Assembly (NCBI RefSeq): GCF_015627125.1
Contig: NZ_VTDO01000002.1
Span: 62,001-126,000 of the forward strand
Source of the DNA: Acinetobacter rathckeae
GTDB lineage: Bacteria; Pseudomonadota; Gammaproteobacteria; Pseudomonadales; Moraxellaceae
Reading direction: 5' to 3'
DNA length: 64,000 nt
How positions within the stretch are numbered: the first letter of the stretch is position 1; the number at the start of each line of letters is the position of its first letter. The notes beneath the pieces are model-generated. The model worked only from the letters and a program-made list of their open reading frames with translations, had not been told where the DNA came from and searched no databases. Of the stretch, positions 48,180-57,272 are shown piece after piece. Both the position numbers and the translations under genes were made by a program.

Positions 48180-49570
48180 ATAAAAGACCAACAAAAATAG
48201 ATGGTGTGATTCATTTTATATCTGAAAAAATAAATACATACGAAATTTTACCAGGAGGGAAGTTGCCTTCCTTAAGGGTATTGTCAAAACAGTTGGGTGT
48301 CTCTATCTCTACAGTACTTGAAGCATATGAAAGAATGCTTGCAGAACATAAAATAGAAGTGAGGCATGGCTCTGGTTATTTTGTTAAAAATACGCCTTAT
48401 ATTGCCATTAAAAATACAACAACATTTCAAAATATAGAAAGTGATCCGTTCTGGGTTGCTCATCAGTCATTAATGGCCACAGAAGCTTCTTTGAAGCCAT
48501 GTTGCGGTTGGTTACCAACAGATTGGCTACCAGAAGCACATATTAAAAAATCGCTTAGAGAGTTGCTTACAGGGCCCTCTGAAGTTTTGCTGAGTTATAG
48601 CTCTGTATTAGGCTACACACCATTAAGAGAAATGATTGCAAAAAGAATAAGTGATTTGGGTGCGTTGATGCACCATGACCAAGTATTACTCACAGACAGT
48701 GCAACCCAAGCATTAGATATGATTTGTCGTGCATGGCTCAAAGAGGGTGATACCGTTATTGTTGATGATCCGTGTTATTTTAATTTTTTTAGTGTGATTA
48801 ATTTACTTGGGATTAATGTGATTAGTGTGCCATTTACACCTCATGGCCCAGATGTCAGTCAATTTTTATTGGCAATGAAGCATTCTCCTAAGCTTTATAT
48901 TACCAACTCAGGTATACATAACCCAACAGGGACATCTATTGGTATTGGTACTGCACATAAAATACTAAAAATTGCTGAAGAGCATAATGTGCTTATTGTT
49001 GAGGATGATGTATACAGTGATTTTGAAAGAGTACCTACTCCAAGGTATGCATTGCTATCTGACTTTGAGCAAGTGATTCAAATTAGCAGTTTTTCTAAGT
49101 CATTATCTGCATCATTTCGTTGTGGGTATATTGTGGCAAAGCCTGAATATATAGAAATATTGGCAAAGATTAAAATTGCAAGTAATTTTAATAGCAGTCA
49201 ACTCAATGCAGTGTTGGTTCATAATACATTGAAAGATGCTCAATATCGCCGTTATTTAGAATATATGCAACATCGGCTGAATGATGCAAGACACTATACC
49301 GTACATCAATTAAAAGGTTTAGGAATCGAGCCTTGGGTCATTCCGAAGTCGGGTATGTTTTTGTGGTGTGAGCTTCCTGTCGGTATTTCTGCAAATGCAT
49401 TGGCAAAGAGTTGTCGTGAAGATCATTTAATTTTAGTTGCAGGTACAGTCTTTAGTCAGGCCAAAAGTGCCGATCAATTTATACGCTTTAATGTCTCTCA
49501 TTGTTTAGATCAGCGTATTTTTGATCTGTTAAAAAAACATATGATGCGACTAAAAGGGCGTTTGGTTTAA
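48158..49570 (+). CDS. MocR-type transcriptional regulator (GntR domain plus aminotransferase fold)
   Basis: This 470-residue regulator has an N-terminal GntR winged helix (about 10-80: LPSLRVLSKQLGVSISTVLE and GSGYFV) joined to a fold-type I aminotransferase domain that binds pyridoxal phosphate. The PLP Lys is in ISSFSKSLSASFR (about 315), and YDP-like regions and NPTGTS (about 253) are present. It resembles E. coli YdcR. MocR proteins usually regulate the gene next to them; here the divergent transporter is the likely target. The ligand is unknown. ATG 48158 is used; a second ATG lies six codons later. Confidence 0.88.
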   Translation: MNIKTVMDKRPTKIDGVIHFISEKINTYEILPGGKLPSLRVLSKQLGVSISTVLEAYERMLAEHKIEVRHGSGYFVKNTPYIAIKNTTTFQNIESDPFWVAHQSLMATEASLKPCCGWLPTDWLPEAHIKKSLRELLTGPSEVLLSYSSVLGYTPLREMIAKRISDLGALMHHDQVLLTDSATQALDMICRAWLKEGDTVIVDDPCYFNFFSVINLLGINVISVPFTPHGPDVSQFLLAMKHSPKLYITNSGIHNPTGTSIGIGTAHKILKIAEEHNVLIVEDDVYSDFERVPTPRYALLSDFEQVIQISSFSKSLSASFRCGYIVAKPEYIEILAKIKIASNFNSSQLNAVLVHNTLKDAQYRRYLEYMQHRLNDARHYTVHQLKGLGIEPWVIPKSGMFLWCELPVGISANALAKSCREDHLILVAGTVFSQAKSADQFIRFNVSHCLDQRIFDLLKKHMMRLKGRLV

Positions 49571-49577
49571 ATTAAAA

Positions 49578-49609
49578 AAAAGCAGCTTCTTGGCTTTGAA
49601 ACTGCTTTT
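49578..49609 (+). terminator. Terminator after the MocR gene
   Basis: AAAAGCAGCTTC and GAAACTGCTTTT form a 12-bp stem with one G-T pair, loop TTGGCTTT, seven bases after the stop. Confidence 0.75.
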
Positions 49610-49655
49610 GTCCACGTTTATTTTTAGCAAAGTGAATGTTGCTTCTGCTCGGTGC

Positions 49656-49832
49656 TTATTTCGTTAAAATGAGGCGGTTATTACGAGTAAGGCGTAAACG
49701 ATATTCTTCACCAGCATGCATAATGCGAATTTCACGACCAAGGGCAAAAAGGTTGTTTGAATGTAGCATTGGTAAAGTTTGTGTGTTTTCAGTATTGGTG
49801 CTGCGTGTAAATAAGTTAAAAGGTGCGTTCAT
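49656..49832 (-). CDS. hemP: HemP-family hemin uptake protein
   Basis: A 58-codon frame from ATG 49832 to TAA at 49656. The C-terminal half reads GREIRIMHAGEEYRLRLTR and NNRLILTK, the HemP family signature (a conserved G-R-E, H-x-G, YxLRxT, KLILTK-type block). HemP proteins occur in haem-uptake operons and help express haem receptors; the precise role is debated. No haem receptor lies next to this copy. An almost perfect Fur box lies 33 bases upstream, supporting iron repression. The gene is easily missed because it is short and on the minus strand. Confidence 0.85.
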   Translation of the reverse strand: MNAPFNLFTRSTNTENTQTLPMLHSNNLFALGREIRIMHAGEEYRLRLTRNNRLILTK

Positions 49833-49864
49833 TGGGTTGCTTCTCCGTGGCGTTTGCTAACGAT

Positions 49865-49883
49865 ATAAATGATAATCATTATC
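49865..49883 (-). promoter_or_regulatory. Fur box upstream of hemP
   Basis: ATAAATGATAATCATTATC matches the 19-base Fur consensus GATAATGATAATCATTATC at 16 positions, including the whole inverted core. It lies between hemP and mutT, oriented for repression of hemP in iron-replete cells. Confidence 0.85.
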
Positions 49884-49969
49884 GAATAATGCTGTCAATG
49901 AAAAAATAGTCTTTTTATGAAAATTTTTGTATGTGTAAAATAAACTAAATGTTATATGAGTGAATAAGT

Positions 49970-50371
49970 ATGTCGAAAACTGAAGTAAATGTTGCAATTG
50001 CACTTATTGTTTGTGAGAAGTCTGTTTTAGTGGGGTGGCGTGGTGCTGAGCAACATCAGGGTAATAAAAATGAATTTCCAGGTGGAAAGCTAGAACATGG
50101 TGAAACACCTGAAGGTGCTTGTCAGCGAGAGATTTTTGAAGAAGTTGGTATTCAAATTTCAGATTGGCAACAAGTCGATTTTATTCAGCATGAGTATGAT
50201 GATGTTATTGTGAATTTATATGTTCATCTGTCTGAGGTGGATGCAATGCAATACGCACAGATTAAAGCACCTTGGTTTTGGGTGGAGTGTCATCAAATAC
50301 AGACCTTAAACTTTCCTAAAGCAAATGATGTCATATTAAAACGTTTGAGTGAGGGAAAATATTTTCAGTAA
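49970..50371 (+). CDS. mutT: 8-oxo-dGTP diphosphatase (MutT family)
   Basis: MutT hydrolyses 8-oxo-dGTP and stops its misincorporation. The 133-residue protein carries a complete Nudix box (GGKLEHGETPEGACQREIFE followed by EVGI; about 39-62). Its length matches MutT. It lies beside hemP, divergently, so its promoter shares the region with the Fur site. The assignment as MutT, not another Nudix enzyme, rests on length and overall likeness. Confidence 0.85.
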   Translation: MSKTEVNVAIALIVCEKSVLVGWRGAEQHQGNKNEFPGGKLEHGETPEGACQREIFEEVGIQISDWQQVDFIQHEYDDVIVNLYVHLSEVDAMQYAQIKAPWFWVECHQIQTLNFPKANDVILKRLSEGKYFQ

Positions 50372-50380
50372 GCCATAAAA

Positions 50381-50414
50381 AATCCCCTAAAGTTATTTTA
50401 AACTTTAGGGGATT
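50381..50414. terminator. Terminator between mutT and the tRNA genes
   Basis: AATCCCCTAAAGTT and AACTTTAGGGGATT form a perfect 14-bp inverted repeat with A/T flanks. It can serve both mutT (+) and the tRNA-Asn transcript (-). Confidence 0.85.
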
Positions 50415-50422
50415 TAGAATCT

Positions 50423-50498
50423 TGGCTCTCCCACCTGGGCTCGAACCAGGGACCTGCGGATTAACAGTCCGTCGCTCTACCGACTGAGCTATGGGAGA
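50423..50498 (-). tRNA. tRNA-Asn (GTT), second of a tandem pair
   Basis: A 76-base tRNA with all arms. The acceptor stem is TCTCCCA paired with TGGGAGA, the anticodon is GTT in CTGTTAA, the T-arm is GGTTCGAGCC, and the CCA end is encoded. It is identical to the copy upstream except for one compensated base pair in the acceptor stem. Confidence 0.97.
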
Positions 50499-50506
50499 AT
50501 AAGCTT

Positions 50507-50582
50507 TGGCTCTCCAACCTGGGCTCGAACCAGGGACCTGCGGATTAACAGTCCGTCGCTCTACCGACTGAGCTATTGGAGA
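50507..50582 (-). tRNA. tRNA-Asn (GTT), first of a tandem pair
   Basis: A 76-base tRNA with acceptor stem TCTCCAA paired with TTGGAGA, anticodon GTT, the GGTTCGAGCC T-arm and an encoded CCA. It is the promoter-proximal copy; eight bases separate it from the second gene, so both probably come from one transcript. Confidence 0.97.
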
Positions 50583-50593
50583 ATCTGTGTCGC

Positions 50594-50622
50594 ATTCTAT
50601 GGGTGATCGTTTAACTCGTCAA
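50594..50622 (-). promoter_or_regulatory. Sigma-70 promoter of the tRNA-Asn pair
   Basis: On the minus strand, TTGACG (50622-50617) and TAGAAT (50599-50594) are 17 bases apart, with the -10 about 11 bases before the first tRNA. A GCGAC sequence just after the -10 may be a stringent-response discriminator. Confidence 0.8.
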
Positions 50623-50784
50623 GGAAATATTCTATTTAAATGCATTGATTGTATTTTTTATGAGCAAAATCAATGTGGTGGGTTTTTATTTGAGCAATAT
50701 TGTGTGGATTTACCTCATGTACATTATTATATTGTTGGGTAAGGCATATTAAGGTGAGTTACTTTAATATGCCTTTACTCCATC

Positions 50785-52338
50785 TTATAGTGTATTTAGT
50801 TTTTCAACGATATTTTGTTTTTTCATGTACCAAACGCCATTACATACTGCAAAGTAGTAAAAGACATAGCCTGAAATTGCCACAATAATGGACATATATG
50901 GTTCAGGTAAAATGCCTATGCCACCAAAATTTCCTAAATAAGACAAAATGACAAGCATGAAAATATAAAATATGAAGTAAATACCACCTAAGAACTCTTC
51001 TTTCGGATATTTATTGACAATGTGTAGTATAAGATACGCAATTACACCACAGGTGATACCTGTAAGTGCTAGTTGGACTTTGGCCCATTTTGTCCAGTAA
51101 ATTAGTAGTGTGGCGAGAACGAAAGCAAGTGGGGCAATAAATTGCATGGCTGGTAAGCCATTATTTTTTGTGAAGCCTACTTTTCGAAATACCATGACGG
51201 TAACGCATGCAGATGCATATTTGAAAATACTGATTGCTCCAACAATTGCAATAATGGCACTCCAGCTTTTTAGCGGGAATAAAAATAATAGCCCGATAAC
51301 AAAGTTTAAAATAAGTGCTCGAGTTGGAACGCCAAAACGTTTGTTAATGGCTTCGAAGTATTGTGGTAAAAACCCACTTTTTGCCATACCAAAAACATGA
51401 CGAGATGTTCCTGCGGTATAAGATAATGCAGATCCCGTCGGGGAGAACATTGCATCAGCAGTAATGATCCATGATAACCAGACCATATTAATCATGATTG
51501 CTAAGTTGGCAAAAGGTGAGTCAAACTTGATGCCACTCCAACCATGTTCAAGTAACTGAGGTGGCACAGCACCAATAAAGATGGCTTGAAGTGCAATATA
51601 TAATATTGCTGCTGCAACTAATGACGTAATTAAGGCCAATGGAATATTACGTTTGGGGTTTACAACTTCTCCGCCCATCATTACGACATTACCAAAGCCA
51701 GTATAAGCAAAGAAAATACCACTTGTTAAAATGGCACTTAAACTTGCGCCAATGCCATTAGGTGCAAAACCATGGCTAGTAAAGTTCTCTGGGTGAAAAC
51801 CTGAAAATAGAAAAATAACAATCGTTAAAACAGGTACAATAAATTTTAAGATAGTGATAAAAGTATTGGTAATTGCAAATAGCCGAACACCCCAATAATT
51901 AAATAATACGAAAAATGCCATTAGAAAACAGGCGGCTGTAATGCCTTCAGCGGTGAGCTTTTGTACTTCTGTATCATATAGATGGGGGTAAAATTGATTT
52001 GCATATTGAATAATACCAGCCGATTCTACAGGGGCAGTCGCACAATATCCAAGCCATATAGAATATCCTGTTAAGGCTCCTAGCATTTTCCCATGTGAAT
52101 ATATAGGGTAACGTCCTAATCCACCTGTTTCAGGTTTTACTCGCCCAAGTTCTGCGTATATAAGTGCAATTAGAATAATAACACCAGCACCAATTAACCA
52201 TGAAATGATCGCAGATGGTCCTGCCAGTTGTGCCGTAACATATGGGCCAAATAACCAGCTTGACCCAATAATGCCACCAAGAGACAAGGCCGTAAGTGAC
52301 CAAAACCCCATTTTCTTTTTTAGGTACTGTTCTTGCAT
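50785..52338 (-). CDS. APC-family amino-acid permease
   Basis: This 517-residue inner-membrane transporter has about 12-14 helices. It opens with the APC signature MGFWSLTALSLGGIIGSSWL (GxxxGxxWLF), and contains GFGNVVMMGGEVVNPKRNIP and the SYTAGTSRHVFGMAKSG segment. The sequence resembles the YveA/YcaM-type amino-acid:proton symporters, which handle acidic or other amino acids, but the substrate is not identifiable. It stands alone. Confidence 0.85.
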   Translation of the reverse strand: MQEQYLKKKMGFWSLTALSLGGIIGSSWLFGPYVTAQLAGPSAIISWLIGAGVIILIALIYAELGRVKPETGGLGRYPIYSHGKMLGALTGYSIWLGYCATAPVESAGIIQYANQFYPHLYDTEVQKLTAEGITAACFLMAFFVLFNYWGVRLFAITNTFITILKFIVPVLTIVIFLFSGFHPENFTSHGFAPNGIGASLSAILTSGIFFAYTGFGNVVMMGGEVVNPKRNIPLALITSLVAAAILYIALQAIFIGAVPPQLLEHGWSGIKFDSPFANLAIMINMVWLSWIITADAMFSPTGSALSYTAGTSRHVFGMAKSGFLPQYFEAINKRFGVPTRALILNFVIGLLFLFPLKSWSAIIAIVGAISIFKYASACVTVMVFRKVGFTKNNGLPAMQFIAPLAFVLATLLIYWTKWAKVQLALTGITCGVIAYLILHIVNKYPKEEFLGGIYFIFYIFMLVILSYLGNFGGIGILPEPYMSIIVAISGYVFYYFAVCNGVWYMKKQNIVEKLNTL

Positions 52339-52519
52339 TTTCTTTATCTCTATATCTTTATAGTTACTTATAGTAGCTCAGGATAAGCAAAAAATATGCC
52401 TAAATATTTTTTACGAATTTACTCTACGACGGTCAATCTGTTTTTAGTCAAAATGACGAGTAGAGTATTTGGTGTTTTAGATGGTTTTAGCCAAAGGTGT
52501 ATTGGTTTACTACAATCAT

Positions 52520-53278
52520 TTATACAGGATTGTTTTGCTCAAAGTAGTGGTATTCTAAATCAAACTGCTCACATACTGCCTGTGCTAAGCGTTGTACGCC
52601 ATAACGTTCAGTTGCATGATGTCCACATGCATAATAATGCACATCAAGCTCTTTGGCTTCATAAAATGTTCGCTCGCTTACTTCGCCAGATAAATAGGCA
52701 TCGCAACCTTGTTCAGCGGCATGTGAAATAAAATCTTGTGCTGCTCCTGTACAGAAACCGATTTTTTGAACATGTGTTTTATTGGCAGCTAAGTGCAAAA
52801 TCTGTGGCTGTAGTGATTGAGCAAGCTTTTGTTGAAAGTTATGTGCTGTGACTGGTTCGGGTAGAATGCCAATATTACCAATAGCATGTTTTTGATTTGG
52901 GTCGAGCGCACTAACATCTTGTAAGCCTAAAATCTCTGCAATAGCCGCATTGTTGCCAAGCGTTGGGTGGGAATCTAATGGTAAATGATAGGCGACTAAG
53001 GAAATTTCATGTTGAATTAATTTTTTAATTCTGTTGCCACGCATTCCTGTAATGGGGTAGGCTTCACCTTTCCAAAAGTAACCATGATGCACTAAAAGTA
53101 CTTTGGAGCCATTTTTAATACATGCCTCTATGGCATCTAAAGATGCAGTAACTGCACAAGTAATTGAATTTACTTCATTTATCCCCTCAATTTGTAAACC
53201 ATTAGGTGCATAATCTTTAAATTCGTTGCTTTTTAAGGTGTGGTCACACCATTTAATAATTTCGTGAAGCTGTGCCAT
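52520..53278 (-). CDS. Nif3-like dinuclear metal centre protein (YbgI family)
   Basis: This 252-residue protein belongs to the NIF3/YbgI family (GTP cyclohydrolase 1 type 2 homologue). Metal ligands are in LVHHGYFW (about 62), PLDSHP (about 99) and the C-terminal GHHATERYG (about 219). The N-terminus NGLQIEG and the SGEVSERTFYEA segment are also family features. Members form a toroidal hexamer with two metals per subunit; the reaction in bacteria is uncertain. It has no evident operon partner, and the region 52339-52519 shows no gene. Confidence 0.88.
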   Translation of the reverse strand: MAQLHEIIKWCDHTLKSNEFKDYAPNGLQIEGINEVNSITCAVTASLDAIEACIKNGSKVLLVHHGYFWKGEAYPITGMRGNRIKKLIQHEISLVAYHLPLDSHPTLGNNAAIAEILGLQDVSALDPNQKHAIGNIGILPEPVTAHNFQQKLAQSLQPQILHLAANKTHVQKIGFCTGAAQDFISHAAEQGCDAYLSGEVSERTFYEAKELDVHYYACGHHATERYGVQRLAQAVCEQFDLEYHYFEQNNPV

Positions 53279-53434
53279 TGCCTATATCTGCTCAAAAGTT
53301 GATATTTGTTTAAATAACATATTCATGATCGCAATATGTTAAATTAGATATTTGGTCTCGTAAAATATAGATTCAAAATAAATGATAAAATAATAGGTAT
53401 CAATACCTTAAAATCGTTCAATGAGGGTGTTTTT

Positions 53435-54610
53435 GTGAGTAGAGCATTGAAATGGTTGCCGTGGGCAATATTGGTGATTGTGATTTGCTTCTTTTGGGAG
53501 TGGCAAAAGTTGCACACACTGCAGTTGATGAGTCAACCTGTGGCATCTTCTGATCCCGTGGGTAGTGATAATAAGCTAGTATCTAAGCAAGATGAGTCTG
53601 CTGGTGTATCGTATCGCTATGCTGTGAAAGTAGCGGCTCCTGCAGTGGTAAATATATTTACCACCCAGAAAGTTAAAAATCAGGGGCGAGTATTATCCAG
53701 TGAAAATGGTATTCGAGAGTTTTTGGGAAACCAACTCCCTGATTTAAAAAATAAAAATGAAAATAACTTAGGGTCTGGGGTTGTTGTTAGAGCAGATGGA
53801 TATATTTTGACGAACAACCATGTGATTACTCAAGCCGATAAGATTATTGTTGCATTAAAAGATGGTCGCCGTGCGGTTGCTCATGTTGTGGGGACAGATC
53901 CAGACACCGATTTAGCTGTAATAAAAGTCGATTTAGCGAATTTACCTGTCATGTCTTTTAAGCTACATGGTAATGAGGTTGGTGATGTTGTCCTTGCCAT
54001 AGGTAACCCATTTGGTGTGGGACAAACAGTAACCCAAGGGATTATTTCAGCATTAGGACGTTCAGATTTAGGTATTAATACATACGAAGATTTTATTCAA
54101 ACAGATGCGGCTATTAATCCAGGTAACTCAGGTGGTGCTTTGGTTGATGTGAATGGTCAGCTGATTGGTTTAAATACAGCAATATTTTCTCAGTCAGGTG
54201 GATCACTTGGTATAGGCTTTGCGATTCCCGCAAAAGTTTGTCAGCATGTATTTGAGTCTATTCTAAAAGACGGTAAGGTAACGCGAGGTTGGTTGGGTTT
54301 AAGTTTAGTTCCAACGCAGTATAGTGATGATGTGACGCAAATGAACGATAGTGTGGAAGTGGCAAGCGTGCTGTCATCTGGCCCAAGTGCACAGGCAGGT
54401 GTGCGTGCGAAAGATCGTATTTTGCGTGTAAATGGCTTAGGGGTATCTTCGGCATCACATTTGATTAATTATGTTGCTTTACAGCCACCGGGAAGTACGG
54501 TGAAATTAGAAATACTCAGAGATATGCAACCGTTAACACTGATGGTTGTCGTTGGCGAAAGGAAAAATAAACGTAGTCAATCTGAATATATACCGTTACC
54601 AAACAGATAA
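53435..54610 (+). CDS. degS: DegS/AlgW-like membrane-anchored serine protease
   Basis: This 391-residue protein has an N-terminal membrane helix (about 7-23), a trypsin-like domain and a single C-terminal PDZ domain. The catalytic triad is His in TNNHVI, Asp in DPDTDLAVI and Ser in NPGNSGGAL. One PDZ and a membrane anchor mark the DegS/AlgW type, which in E. coli and Pseudomonas senses misfolded outer-membrane porins and cleaves the anti-sigma factor. Whether this copy controls a sigma-E system cannot be told here; no rpoE/rseA is nearby. It starts with GTG 53435, with GAGGG seven bases upstream; a nearby ATG hits an early stop. Confidence 0.87.
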   Translation: MSRALKWLPWAILVIVICFFWEWQKLHTLQLMSQPVASSDPVGSDNKLVSKQDESAGVSYRYAVKVAAPAVVNIFTTQKVKNQGRVLSSENGIREFLGNQLPDLKNKNENNLGSGVVVRADGYILTNNHVITQADKIIVALKDGRRAVAHVVGTDPDTDLAVIKVDLANLPVMSFKLHGNEVGDVVLAIGNPFGVGQTVTQGIISALGRSDLGINTYEDFIQTDAAINPGNSGGALVDVNGQLIGLNTAIFSQSGGSLGIGFAIPAKVCQHVFESILKDGKVTRGWLGLSLVPTQYSDDVTQMNDSVEVASVLSSGPSAQAGVRAKDRILRVNGLGVSSASHLINYVALQPPGSTVKLEILRDMQPLTLMVVVGERKNKRSQSEYIPLPNR

Positions 54611-54640
54611 AAAAAATAGCCTCATGTGAGGCTATTTTTT
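54611..54640. terminator. Bidirectional terminator
   Basis: AAAAAATAGCCTCA and TGAGGCTATTTTTT form a perfect 14-bp inverted repeat between two convergent genes. Confidence 0.9.
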
Positions 54641-54648
54641 ATTGGTGA

Positions 54649-55650
54649 TTAACTTTCAACTTGAATACCAGCGACTAACCAATCTTGTTGCGTATTGATT
54701 GGCTTAACAAAGTGCCAAACTTCTGTGAATGGTTGTGGTTGACTGTTTAAGTCTTCTGATACCAAACCAGTAAAACGAACACTTGCAATATATTGACCAT
54801 TTTCAGTCGCTGTATCTGCAAGTTCAGCATTTAGGTTTTGGAACTCAGCAACATCTTGGTCACGGTTTGCCATAATGTCTTGGTACATTGAGTTATAAAG
54901 GTCGCTTGTTAAATAGCGACGAATCTCTTCAATGTTACTTGCTGTATTCATAGATTGAATGTGGTTAAAACGCTGACGTGCAATACGTAGGAAAGCACTT
55001 TGCTCTGTACCATCTGGCAACGCACCAGTGTTGTTTGTTGCAAATGGTGCAGTATTTGAATTTACAGAACCACCACCAACACTTTGCCCATAAATATTGC
55101 TATTTGTGTTTTGTGTGTTGTTTTGTCCAAACGGTGATGTTGCTGTACCACCACTATTTGGAGCATATGGATTACTGTTCTCTAATTTTTTTTTTGCACC
55201 CATTTTACGAAAAATGAAAAATGCAGCACCTGCAATTAAAATCAGCCAAATCCAAGAAGGAATGCCAGATTTTTTTTCTTCAGGTTGTTGAGCAGATTCT
55301 TTTTTCACTTCAGCAGGTTGAGATGCACTTGCTGTTGCGGTATTTGAATGCGTTGCTGTTTTGTCATCTGCTAGTGCATTGGCTGCAATTGCACCCACTG
55401 CAGCACCTGCAACACCTGCCGCAATCATTTTACCTGTGTTAGAACCTGTTTTTTGCTGTGCAGCAATAGGTGCTTGTTGCGGTACACGTTGTTGTTGCAA
55501 AGGTGCTTGCTGTCTTGATTGGCTTGGAGCCACAGAACGCTGCATACCTTGGCTTTTACCACTACCAGCACGTTTTGCTTCTACTAACGGTGAAACCACC
55601 AAAGTTGCCATTAAAATAGCAGCAACTAAGCCACGTTGGCGTAATTTCAT
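54649..55650 (-). CDS. Tim44-like domain membrane protein
   Basis: This 333-residue protein has a signal peptide (1-25, ending VEA), a long Gln/Ala/Ser low-complexity stretch with a Gly/Ala-rich segment (about 72-92), a membrane helix (about 130-146, IPSWIWLILIAGAAFFIF), another polar linker and a C-terminal Tim44-type domain (about 215-333: FLRIARQRFNHIQ, EIRRYLTSDLYNSMYQDI). The Tim44 fold binds membranes or proteins. Such proteins are common in proteobacteria, but their role is unresolved. Confidence 0.8.
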   Translation of the reverse strand: MKLRQRGLVAAILMATLVVSPLVEAKRAGSGKSQGMQRSVAPSQSRQQAPLQQQRVPQQAPIAAQQKTGSNTGKMIAAGVAGAAVGAIAANALADDKTATHSNTATASASQPAEVKKESAQQPEEKKSGIPSWIWLILIAGAAFFIFRKMGAKKKLENSNPYAPNSGGTATSPFGQNNTQNTNSNIYGQSVGGGSVNSNTAPFATNNTGALPDGTEQSAFLRIARQRFNHIQSMNTASNIEEIRRYLTSDLYNSMYQDIMANRDQDVAEFQNLNAELADTATENGQYIASVRFTGLVSEDLNSQPQPFTEVWHFVKPINTQQDWLVAGIQVES

Positions 55651-55753
55651 TAATTTTTCCTATGAAAATTAAACAAAGTTAAGACTACATTTATGCAGTT
55701 AATATGCAAAAATTCAATAGCTAGGGGTAAAAAATAACAAAATGTAGCGATAT

Positions 55754-57133
55754 TTACTGTTCTAATTGTAGTGCTTCAGCCAAAGCTTCGTGTAAACGAG
55801 CAACAGCAATCACTTTAATGCCTTTAATTGGTTTTTGAGGTGCATTGGCTCTTGGTAAAATAATATATTCAAAGCCATGCTTCACAGCCTCTTTAAGTCG
55901 CTCTTGCCCGTTAGGTACAGGGCGAATTTCGCCAGAGAGTCCAACTTCTCCAAATACAGCGAGTTGTTGAGGGAAGGCCTTGCCTCTTAAACTAGATGCA
56001 CATGCCAATAGTACGGCCAAATCAGACCCTGTTTCGGTAATTTTCAAGCCACCGACTATATTTACATAGACATCTTGGCCTGTGGTTTGAATGCCGCCAT
56101 GCCGATGCATCACTGCCAATAACATATTGAGTCTATTTTGATCTAAGCCAAGAGACACTCTTCGAGCTTGTCCATGTGCATCATCGACCAAGGCTTGTAC
56201 TTCAACCAAGAGTGGGCGAGTACCTTCACGGCTGACCATGACCACAGAGCCAGCAATCGGTTCATCATAACGACTTAGAAAAATGGCAGATGGGTTTGAA
56301 ACTTCTTTTAACCCTCTGTCCGTCATGCCAAATACACCAAGTTCATTAACCGCACCAAAGCGGTTTTTGACAGCACGAATCATACGGTATCTAGAGTCAG
56401 ATTGACCTTCAAAGTACAAAACGCAGTCCACCATATGCTCAAGTACACGAGGGCCTGCTAAAGCCCCTTCTTTAGTGACATGACCTACAATAAATAAAGC
56501 TGTACCACTATGTTTTGCAAAACGGGTGAGTAAAGCCGCTGACTCTCGTATTTGAGAAACACCGCCTGGGGCAGATTGAATGGTTTCTGTATATAGTGTT
56601 TGTATAGAGTCTAAAATGGCAACTGCAGGGCGTTCTTGTGCTAAGGCCTCACAAATACGTTCTACACATGTTTCGGCCATGACTTTAAGGTGTGAGGCAT
56701 CGAGTTCTAAACGTTGCGCACGCAAAGCCACTTGAGATAATGACTCTTCTCCTGTGACGTAAAGTGCAGCACGTTGAGGGGTGGCCATATAAGTTGCTGT
56801 TTGTAGCAAAATCGTAGATTTACCAATCCCAGGGTCACCGCCAATCAGTACAACTGAACCTGTGACAAGTCCGCCTCCTAACACGCGGTCAAACTCACTA
56901 ATGCCTGTATTTAGTCTAGACTCATGTGAAATAGAAACTTGGTTTAAAGTGGTGATCTGTGACACTTGACCTGCATAACCACTGACTTTTGGCTTTGCTC
57001 GGTGGGTTGTTGAATTATCCAAACGCACTTCAAGCAGTGAGTTCCATTCACCACAGTCTGTACATTGGCCCGCCCATTTTGAATGATCTGCACCACATTG
57101 TTCACAGCGATATACGGTTTTGACTTTGCTCAT
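55754..57133 (-). CDS. radA: DNA repair protein RadA
   Basis: RadA is a RecA-related helicase that processes recombination intermediates. The 459-residue protein has the N-terminal zinc finger CEQC with CTDC (about 10-28), Walker A GGDPGIGKST (about 99-108), the family-specific KNRFG motif (about 261), and a C-terminal Lon-type domain (GGLKITETGSDLAVLLA and FGEVGLSGEIRPV). The length and motifs are typical. It is a single gene. Confidence 0.95.
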   Translation of the reverse strand: MSKVKTVYRCEQCGADHSKWAGQCTDCGEWNSLLEVRLDNSTTHRAKPKVSGYAGQVSQITTLNQVSISHESRLNTGISEFDRVLGGGLVTGSVVLIGGDPGIGKSTILLQTATYMATPQRAALYVTGEESLSQVALRAQRLELDASHLKVMAETCVERICEALAQERPAVAILDSIQTLYTETIQSAPGGVSQIRESAALLTRFAKHSGTALFIVGHVTKEGALAGPRVLEHMVDCVLYFEGQSDSRYRMIRAVKNRFGAVNELGVFGMTDRGLKEVSNPSAIFLSRYDEPIAGSVVMVSREGTRPLLVEVQALVDDAHGQARRVSLGLDQNRLNMLLAVMHRHGGIQTTGQDVYVNIVGGLKITETGSDLAVLLACASSLRGKAFPQQLAVFGEVGLSGEIRPVPNGQERLKEAVKHGFEYIILPRANAPQKPIKGIKVIAVARLHEALAEALQLEQ

Positions 57134-57272
57134 AATTTAAGTATTAACTGGATTGTAAGTGATTATCTCATGCTTTTTATTGAACGAGTAGAAAAAACGC
57201 AGTGGCTTCTCTGTTAAATTGGAATAGTTTTTGCTTATAATAATGTATAAATATATTGTGGGAAGACACTGA

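Noticed and set aside
52396..52731. 111-codon + strand frame overlapping the Nif3-like gene
   Set aside because: Most of it is antisense to the Nif3-like protein; the non-overlapping part has no signal or family match.
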